Assembly: GCA_029239415.1 (NCBI GenBank)
Contig: JAQZAY010000086.1
Span: 1-12,286, forward strand
Origin: Pseudomonas sp.
GTDB taxonomy: Bacteria > Pseudomonadota > Gammaproteobacteria > Pseudomonadales > Pseudomonadaceae
Reading direction: 5' to 3'
DNA: 12,286 bases
Positions 7,715-12,286 of the stretch are shown here, piece by piece. Below the pieces are notes generated by a model, which did no database searches, was not told the DNA's origin, and was given only the letters and a program-made list of their open reading frames with translations. Every line of letters starts with the position of its first letter. The first letter of the stretch is position 1. A program made the translations under genes and the position numbers.

Positions 7715-7782
7715 GCTATCGCGGGCAAGCCCGCTCCTACAGGTCAGCGCGGTCTTGTAGGCGCGTGCTTGCCCGCGAACAG
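7715..7782. repeat. Inverted pair of REP elements
   Basis: The first unit (about 7715-7744) reads GCTATCGCGGGCAAGCCCGC and continues CTCCTACAGG. The second (about 7753-7782) is its inverted relative; its reverse complement contains TTCGCGGGCAAGCACGC followed by GCCTACAAG. Each unit has its own GCGGGC...GCCCGC-like hairpin, and the pair can also fold together. This is the abundant extragenic palindrome type of Pseudomonas genomes, normally mobilised by RAYT transposases. No such transposase gene is in the window. The pair starts about 27 bases before the ghrB start codon, so it must lie in or just upstream of that transcript's leader. Confidence 0.88.
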
Positions 7783-7812
7783 GGGCGAAACCAATGCCTG
7801 GCAACCTACCAT

Positions 7813-7841
7813 TGCTGCGCGCCCCCGTGCAGCAGCTTTTT
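7813..7841 (+). terminator. Terminator-like hairpin, oriented against both flanking genes
   Basis: TGCTGCGCG (7813-7821), a CCCC loop (7822-7825) and CGTGCAGCA (7826-7834) form a 9-bp stem with one G-U pair on the plus strand. GC and then five T (7837-7841) follow. That is a plausible intrinsic terminator for plus-strand RNA, yet both flanking genes, ghrB and the LysR gene, lie on the minus strand. On the minus strand the hairpin follows the LysR stop directly but has no T tract after it. It may limit antisense transcription into the regulator, or act weakly as a 3'-end hairpin for the LysR mRNA. Confidence 0.5.
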
Positions 7842-8788
7842 CAGTTGGCGATCAACAACTCATGGGTCTTCAGGTCGGCTTCATGGGCCGCCAGGATCTC
7901 CGGCAGCGAGTTGCGCAGGTACTCCACCCAGGTCTTGATCTTGGCGTCCAGGTACTGGCGCGAAGGGTAGATGGCGTACAGGTTCAGCTCCTGCAAGCGG
8001 TATTCGGGCATCACCCGCACCAGGCTGCCATCGCGCAGCCCCTCGATGGCCGAGTAGATCGGCAGCACGCCGACGCCCATGCCGCTGCGGATCGCGGTCT
8101 TCATGGCATCGGCCGAGTTCACCTGGAACGGCGAAGAGGTGATGGTCACCATCTCCTGCCCCTGGGGGCCATTGAATATCCACTTTTCCAGGGCGATCAC
8201 GGGGCTGACCATACGCAGGCAGGAATGGCCCAGCAGGTCGGTCGGCCGGCAGGCGATGCCGTTGCGCGCCACATAGTCGGGCGAGGCGCAGACGATGCTG
8301 TAGGTGATGCCCAGGCGCTGGGACACGAACCCCGAATCCGGCAGCTCGCTGGCGAGCACGATGGACACGTCGTAGCCCTCGTCGAGCAGGTCGGGCACAC
8401 GGTTGGCCATGGTCAGGTCGAAGGTCACGTCTGGATGGGTCTCGCGGTAGCGGGCGATCGCATCGATGACGAAGTGCTGGCCGACCCCGGTCATCGAGTG
8501 GACCTTCAGCTGCCCGGCGGGGCGGGCGTGGGCATCGCTGGCCTCGGCTTCGGCCTCCTCGACGAAGGTGAGGATCTGCTCGCAGCGCACCAGGTAGCGC
8601 TTGCCGGCCTCGGTCAGCGCGATCCGGCGAGTGGTACGGTTGAGCAGGCGGGTTTGCAGATGGGCTTCCAGGTTGGAAACCGCCCGCGAGACGTTCGCGG
8701 TGGTGGTATCGAGTTGCGCAGCGGCGGCAGTGAAACTGCCCACCTGGGCCACGCAACTGAAAGCACGCATGTTTTGCAGGGTGTCCAT
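7841..8788 (-). CDS. LysR-family transcriptional regulator (probable regulator of the divergent efflux operon)
   Basis: This 315-residue regulator has a winged helix-turn-helix at residues 1-61. The recognition region includes SFTAAAAQLDTTTANVSRAV (18-37), followed by the LNRTTRRIALTEAGKRYL wing. A linker helix follows (about 62-90), then a substrate-binding domain (about 92-295). It belongs to the branch often annotated CrgA/AaeR-like by overall pattern. ATG 8788 begins MDTLQNMRAF and has GAGAG about 8 bases upstream. It is divergent from the outer-membrane efflux gene across 185 bases that contain a T-N11-A box, so it most likely controls that operon and itself. The ghrB gene downstream on the same strand is separated by a REP pair and is a less likely target. 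The inducer is unknown; aromatic acids are typical for such pumps. Confidence 0.93.
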   Translation of the reverse strand: MDTLQNMRAFSCVAQVGSFTAAAAQLDTTTANVSRAVSNLEAHLQTRLLNRTTRRIALTEAGKRYLVRCEQILTFVEEAEAEASDAHARPAGQLKVHSMTGVGQHFVIDAIARYRETHPDVTFDLTMANRVPDLLDEGYDVSIVLASELPDSGFVSQRLGITYSIVCASPDYVARNGIACRPTDLLGHSCLRMVSPVIALEKWIFNGPQGQEMVTITSSPFQVNSADAMKTAIRSGMGVGVLPIYSAIEGLRDGSLVRVMPEYRLQELNLYAIYPSRQYLDAKIKTWVEYLRNSLPEILAAHEADLKTHELLIAN

Positions 8789-8857
8789 GGGTCGCTCTCA
8801 AAGTAGACGCCAAATTGTGACACGAAGTGACCCCGCTGGTCCTTCGACCAAAGCCGG

Positions 8858-8863
8858 ATTATC
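8858..8863 (-). promoter_or_regulatory. Candidate -10 element for the LysR gene
   Basis: GATAAT is read on the minus strand about 70 bases before the LysR start codon. I see no good -35 match at 16-18 bp spacing. If it is real, transcription would begin near 8851 and the T-N11-A box at 8866-8878 would lie inside the promoter, consistent with the negative autoregulation common in LysR genes. Confidence 0.3.
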
Positions 8864-8865
8864 GC

Positions 8866-8878
8866 TGTTTTCGTAACA
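8866..8878. promoter_or_regulatory. LysR-type T-N11-A operator candidate
   Basis: TGTTTTCGTAACA is an interrupted palindrome, TGTT-N5-AACA, with exactly the T-N11-A spacing of LysR boxes. It lies in the divergent region between the LysR gene and the efflux operon. Its centre (8872) is about 63 bp upstream of the start site predicted for the efflux operon, near the -65 position where LysR proteins usually bind their recognition site. A second inverted repeat, TGGTC-N4-GACCA (8837-8850), lies nearby and has T-N12-A spacing. Confidence 0.5.
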
Positions 8879-8899
8879 AAGATTCGCAGGAATGCATGC

Positions 8900-8928
8900 T
8901 TATCGCCAGTCGGGCGGCCCCCTAGAAT
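8900..8928 (+). promoter_or_regulatory. Candidate promoter of the efflux operon
   Basis: TAGAAT (8923-8928) matches the -10 consensus at five of six positions. The hexamer 17 bp upstream, TTATCG (8900-8905), is a poor -35, as expected for a promoter that needs an activator. Transcription would start near 8935, leaving a leader of about 39 bases before GTG 8974. Confidence 0.42.
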
Positions 8929-8973
8929 TGCGCTCTCCAAGCGTCTTCCATTTCTTCTCGGGAATCTGCAGCT

Positions 8974-10500
8974 GTGCCGCGTCGCATCATCAGAGCGCTC
9001 AATGCGCTCAGTGCCTGTGCCCTTAGTCTCACCTTGAGCGGCTGTATCGGAACCTGGGGTATCGCCCCGCAAAGCAAGACGCTGCAAGCCAATTCCCTGA
9101 CCCTTGACGCAGCCATCGCCGAAGCCGCCCAGGATGCCCACTGGCCCCGACAGCAGTGGTGGCAGGCCTATGGCGACCCCCAGCTCGACCAGTGGCTGCA
9201 ACTGGCGCTGGCGGGCAGCCCCAGCCTGGCGCTGGCCGTGGCGCGGGTGCGCGAAGCCAAGGCGCTGGCCGGGGTGGTCGAATCGGCCGAAAAGCTGCAG
9301 GTCGACGGCCAGGCTACCCTCAAGCGCCACAACTGGCCCGAGGATCAGTTCTATGGTCCTGGCGCGCTGTCGGGTGCCAACACCTGGGACAACAACGCCG
9401 CGCTGGGCCTGAGCTACGACCTCGACCTCTGGGGCCGCGAGCGCAATGCCAGCGAACAGGCCATGGACCGGGCGCACATGAGCGCGGCCCTGGCCCGCCA
9501 GGCCCAGCTCGAACTGCAGAACAACGTGGTCAAGGTGTATATCCAGCTGGCGCTGCAGTTCGCCCGGCGCGACATCGCCCAGGCCGAGCTGGCCCAGCAG
9601 GAGCAGATCGTGACCCTGGCCGAGCGGCGCCTGGCTGGCGGTATCGGTACCCATCTTGAAGTGAGCCAGGCCCAGGCACCGCTGCCCGAGACCCACCGCC
9701 AGCTCGATGCCCTGAACGAAGAGATCGCCTTGGCGCGCAACCAGTTGGCCGCCCTGGCGGGCCAGGGCCCGGGGGAGGGTGCCAGGATCCAGCGTCCGCG
9801 ACTGGTTCTCGGCGCACCGCTGAAGCTGCCTTCGGCGTTGCCTGCCGAGCTGGTTGGCCAACGCCCCGACGTGGTCGCCAGCCGCTGGCAGGTCGCGGCC
9901 CAGGCCCGTGGCATCGATGTCGCCCATGCTGGCTTCTTCCCCAATGTGAACCTGGTCGGTGGCCTGGGCTTCATGGCCACCGGCGGCGGCCCGCTGGAGT
10001 TTCTCACCGGGCGCAAGTTCAACTACAACGCGGGCCCGGCCATCAGCCTGCCGATCTTCGACGGTGGGCGCCTGAGGTCGCAGCTGGGCGTCGCCTCGGC
10101 CGGATACGACATCGCCGTGGCGCAGTACAACCAGACCGTGGTCGAGGCGCTCAAAGGCATCAGCGACCAGCTGATCCGCCGCGAGTCGATGAACGAGCAG
10201 GCGCACTTTGCCCAGGAGTCGGTCGCCGCCGCGCAAAAGACCTATGACATCGCCACCATCGCCTACCAGCGCGGGCTCACCGGTTTCCTCGATGTGCTCA
10301 ATGCGCAGACCTTGCTGTTTCGCCAACAGCAGATCCAGCAGCAGGTCCAGGCCGCGCGCCTGACTGCCCATGCCGAACTGGTCACAGCCCTGGGCGGCGG
10401 GCTGCAAGCGGGCAGCGACGCGCCTGGCGAGGAGCAGCAGCGCGCGCCCGAGACCCCGGCCACGCTCGCGATCTTCGACACGCCGGGGCAGGCGCGATGA
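8974..10500 (+). CDS. Outer-membrane efflux lipoprotein, NodT/OprM (TolC) family
   Basis: This 508-residue protein would form the outer-membrane channel of a tripartite efflux pump. A signal peptide ends in a lipobox LSGC with lipidated Cys24. Two outer-membrane efflux (OEP) repeats follow. The first carries WWQAYGDPQLDQW (62-74) and the family motif YDLDLWGRER (148-157). The second carries GQRPDVVASRW and then AGFFPNVNLVGGLGF. Long coiled-coil helices, for example LAQQEQIVTLAERRLAGGIG, fit the periplasmic tunnel. The start is GTG 8974: the frame is closed by a TAG at 8923-8925, no ATG lies between, and this start gives a complete signal peptide. Its ribosome-binding site is weak (CGGGAA, about 10 bases upstream). 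The C-terminal end is an extended hydrophilic tail. Its stop overlaps the FUSC start by ATGA, so the two are co-translated. Confidence 0.93.
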   Translation: MPRRIIRALNALSACALSLTLSGCIGTWGIAPQSKTLQANSLTLDAAIAEAAQDAHWPRQQWWQAYGDPQLDQWLQLALAGSPSLALAVARVREAKALAGVVESAEKLQVDGQATLKRHNWPEDQFYGPGALSGANTWDNNAALGLSYDLDLWGRERNASEQAMDRAHMSAALARQAQLELQNNVVKVYIQLALQFARRDIAQAELAQQEQIVTLAERRLAGGIGTHLEVSQAQAPLPETHRQLDALNEEIALARNQLAALAGQGPGEGARIQRPRLVLGAPLKLPSALPAELVGQRPDVVASRWQVAAQARGIDVAHAGFFPNVNLVGGLGFMATGGGPLEFLTGRKFNYNAGPAISLPIFDGGRLRSQLGVASAGYDIAVAQYNQTVVEALKGISDQLIRRESMNEQAHFAQESVAAAQKTYDIATIAYQRGLTGFLDVLNAQTLLFRQQQIQQQVQAARLTAHAELVTALGGGLQAGSDAPGEEQQRAPETPATLAIFDTPGQAR

Positions 10501-12286
10501 CCGCGCTGGGCCTGGCCGGGCGCTGGCTGGCCAGCCTGGAGTGGCGCCGCGGCCTGTTCGCCTGGGCGCGCACCGATGGGGTCACCTGGGTCTACATCTT
10601 CAAGGTGCTCGCCGCAGCCTTCATCACGCTGTGGCTGGCCATGCGCCTGGAGCTGCCGCAGCCGCGCACGGCGATGATCACCGTGTTCATCGTCATGCAG
10701 CCGCAGAGCGGCCAGGTGTTCGCCAAGAGCTTCTACCGGGTGCTCGGGACCCTGGCGGGCTCCTCGATGATGGTCGCGCTGATCGCGCTGTTCCCCCAGA
10801 ACACCGAGCTGTTCCTGCCCAGCCTGGCGCTGTGGGTCGGCCTGTGCTCGGCCGGGGCCATGCGCTACCGCACCTTCCGCGCCTACGGCTTCGTCCTGGC
10901 GGGCTACACGGCGGCGATGATCGGCCTGCCGGTGCTCGAGCATCCTCAGGAGGCATTCATGGCGGCGGTCTGGCGCGGGCTGGAGATTTCCCTGGGCATC
11001 CTGGTCTCGACCCTGGTCAGCGCGGCGATCCTGCCCCAGTCGGCCAGTGCCGCGATGCGCAATGCCCTGTACCAGCGCTTCGGGGTGTTCGCAGGCTTTG
11101 TCGTCGAGGCCCTGCGCGGCGACAGCCAGCGCGACCGTTTCGAGAGCAGCAACGTGCGCTTCATCGCCGAGGCCGTGGGCCTTGAAAGCCTGCGCAACGT
11201 CACCGCCTTCGAAGACCCGCACATGCGCCGGCGCAATGGGCGCCTGGTGCGCATGAACAGCGAGTTCATGGCCATTACCACCCGCTTCAACGCCTTGCAC
11301 CAGCTGCTCGAGCGCCTGCGCCTGCGCGGCCCCTTGCAGATCGCCAGCGCCATCGAGCCGGGCCTCAGGACCCTCGAGGAACTGCTCGAGCCCTACGTGG
11401 GCCGCGCCCTTACCGAACGCGACGCCCTGCGCCTGACGCTTGAACTCGCTGCCTACAAGGACGGCCTGCCAGCGCAGGTCCGGAGCCTGCGCGCCGCGTT
11501 CGTCGAGAGCGAGCCGAGGGAATCGGACCTGCTGGACTTCCACACCGCCTACGAGCTGCTCTACCGCTTCGTCGACGACCTGCACAACTATGCCCAGACC
11601 CATGCCTCGCTGTCGGCCCACAAGCACGAGCGCGAGCGCTGGGACGAACCCTACGTGGCGCAGACCAGCTGGCTGGTGTCGCTGGCGGCAGGCGTGCGCT
11701 CGGCGGCGGTGTTGCTGCTGCTGGGCAGCTACTGGATCGTCAGCGACTGGCCGAGCGGGGCGATGATGACCTTGATCGCCACGGTCACGGTCGGCCTGTC
11801 GGCAGCGTCCCCCAACCCCAGGCGCATGTCGTTCCAGATGGCGTGCGGGACCTTGCTCGGCGCCTTGATCGGCTTCTTCGAGACCTTTTTCGTGTTTCCC
11901 TGGATCGATGGGTTCCCACTGCTGTGCATGGTGCTGGCGCCGGTGTTCGTGCTCGGTGCGTTTCTTTCCTCGCGTCCGGCCTACGCCGGCTATGGCGTGG
12001 GGCTGCTGGTGTTCTTCGCGATTGGCTCGGTGCCGAACAACCTGACGGTCTACGACCCCTACAGCTTCATCAACGACTACATCGGCATGGTCCTGGGCAT
12101 GCTGGTGTGCGCGGCTGCCGGGGCGATCATCCTGCCGCCGAACAGCCGCTGGCTGTGGAGCCGCCTGGAGCAGGACCTGCGCGAACAGGTGCTGTTCGCC
12201 ATCGGCGGGCGCCTGCGCGGGCTAAGCTCGGCCTTCGAAAGCCGCACCCGCGACCTGCTGCACCAGGCCTATGGCCTGGCCACCGG
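10497..12286 (+). CDS. FUSC-family inner-membrane exporter (aromatic/fusaric acid type), 3' end outside window
   Basis: The frame is open from ATG 10497 to the end of the window, giving 596 residues; family members are usually about 650-750, so most of the protein is visible. An N-terminal membrane block (about 32-185) begins TWVYIFKVLAAAFITLWLAM and includes RTAMITVFIVMQPQSGQVFA, a conserved FUSC stretch. A soluble middle domain (about 185-395) is rich in Arg and Leu. A second membrane block follows (about 395-550) with SGAMMTLIATVTVGLSAASPNPRR in its first part, and then a further soluble segment. The architecture fits the fusaric-acid-resistance/AaeB family (PF04632), which exports aromatic carboxylates using the proton gradient. 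The start overlaps the stop of the outer-membrane gene. A DUF1656 protein and an HlyD-type adaptor normally follow and would be expected beyond the window. Confidence 0.92.
   Translation, partial: MTALGLAGRWLASLEWRRGLFAWARTDGVTWVYIFKVLAAAFITLWLAMRLELPQPRTAMITVFIVMQPQSGQVFAKSFYRVLGTLAGSSMMVALIALFPQNTELFLPSLALWVGLCSAGAMRYRTFRAYGFVLAGYTAAMIGLPVLEHPQEAFMAAVWRGLEISLGILVSTLVSAAILPQSASAAMRNALYQRFGVFAGFVVEALRGDSQRDRFESSNVRFIAEAVGLESLRNVTAFEDPHMRRRNGRLVRMNSEFMAITTRFNALHQLLERLRLRGPLQIASAIEPGLRTLEELLEPYVGRALTERDALRLTLELAAYKDGLPAQVRSLRAAFVESEPRESDLLDFHTAYELLYRFVDDLHNYAQTHASLSAHKHERERWDEPYVAQTSWLVSLAAGVRSAAVLLLLGSYWIVSDWPSGAMMTLIATVTVGLSAASPNPRRMSFQMACGTLLGALIGFFETFFVFPWIDGFPLLCMVLAPVFVLGAFLSSRPAYAGYGVGLLVFFAIGSVPNNLTVYDPYSFINDYIGMVLGMLVCAAAGAIILPPNSRWLWSRLEQDLREQVLFAIGGRLRGLSSAFESRTRDLLHQAYGLAT

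Noticed and set aside
8837..8850. TGGTC-N4-GACCA as the main LysR operator
   Set aside because: Spacing is T-N12-A rather than T-N11-A and it lies about 90 bp from the predicted efflux start. It was kept only as a possible secondary site.
8614..10407. A 597-codon open frame on the minus strand opposite the outer-membrane efflux gene
   Set aside because: It is antisense to a clear OprM-type gene. Its translation is low-complexity (Gly, Gln, Leu, Arg), typical of a GC-rich shadow frame, and it also overlaps the LysR start.
10263..11627. A 454-codon open frame on the minus strand opposite the FUSC gene
   Set aside because: Its composition is dominated by Ala, Gln, Gly and His with no recognisable domain, and it is the antisense of a well-supported membrane protein. 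The frames at 814-1680 and 5476-6834 on the minus strand are rejected for the same reason.

Overview
The window reads as the chromosome of a GC-rich gammaproteobacterium, most likely a Pseudomonas of the putida/fluorescens type. The basis is the strong G/C preference at third codon positions throughout, a REP-type repeat with the Pseudomonas core GCGGGCAAGCCCGCTCCTAC, and gene sets familiar from that genus. The genus is well supported; the species group is inference. I see no rRNA, tRNA, CRISPR array, insertion sequence or prophage. Genes are densely packed and no stretch over 300 bases lacks one.

Layout. (1) Positions 1-2183, plus strand: the 3' end of a three-gene membrane module, DUF3649 protein / PepSY-TM protein / DUF3325 protein. 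The genes overlap at stop/start codons. Such modules usually sit downstream of a TonB-dependent siderophore receptor and probably handle iron from ferri-siderophores. (2) Positions 2206-3081, minus strand: an AraC-family regulator. A 147-bp intergenic region separates it from (3) positions 3229-6657, plus strand: an EamA/DMT transporter, a GtrII-type membrane glucosyltransferase and a GtrB-type polyprenyl-phosphate glycosyltransferase, tightly spaced. The last two are two thirds of a classical three-gene O-antigen glucosylation set; the small flippase GtrA is not in the window. (4) Positions 6716-7687, minus strand: a D-2-hydroxyacid dehydrogenase of the GhrB type (glyoxylate/hydroxypyruvate/2-ketogluconate reductase). 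Its upstream region carries an inverted REP pair and a terminator-like hairpin. (5) Positions 7841-8788, minus strand: a LysR-type regulator divergent from (6) positions 8974-12286, plus strand: an outer-membrane efflux lipoprotein and a FUSC-family inner-membrane exporter that runs off the window. This is the usual layout of an aromatic-acid/fusaric-acid type efflux operon under an adjacent LysR regulator.

How they work together. Modules 1, 3 and 6 are separate envelope functions: iron acquisition, surface-glycan decoration and small-molecule efflux. Each of modules 3 and 6 is paired with a divergent regulator. The LysR/efflux intergenic region holds a T-N11-A palindrome about 63 bp upstream of a predicted start site, which fits LysR activation geometry. 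Nothing here is clearly an undescribed system. The item most worth checking is the GtrA-less gtr pair coupled to a DMT transporter, because the transporter could in principle supply the missing flippase step.
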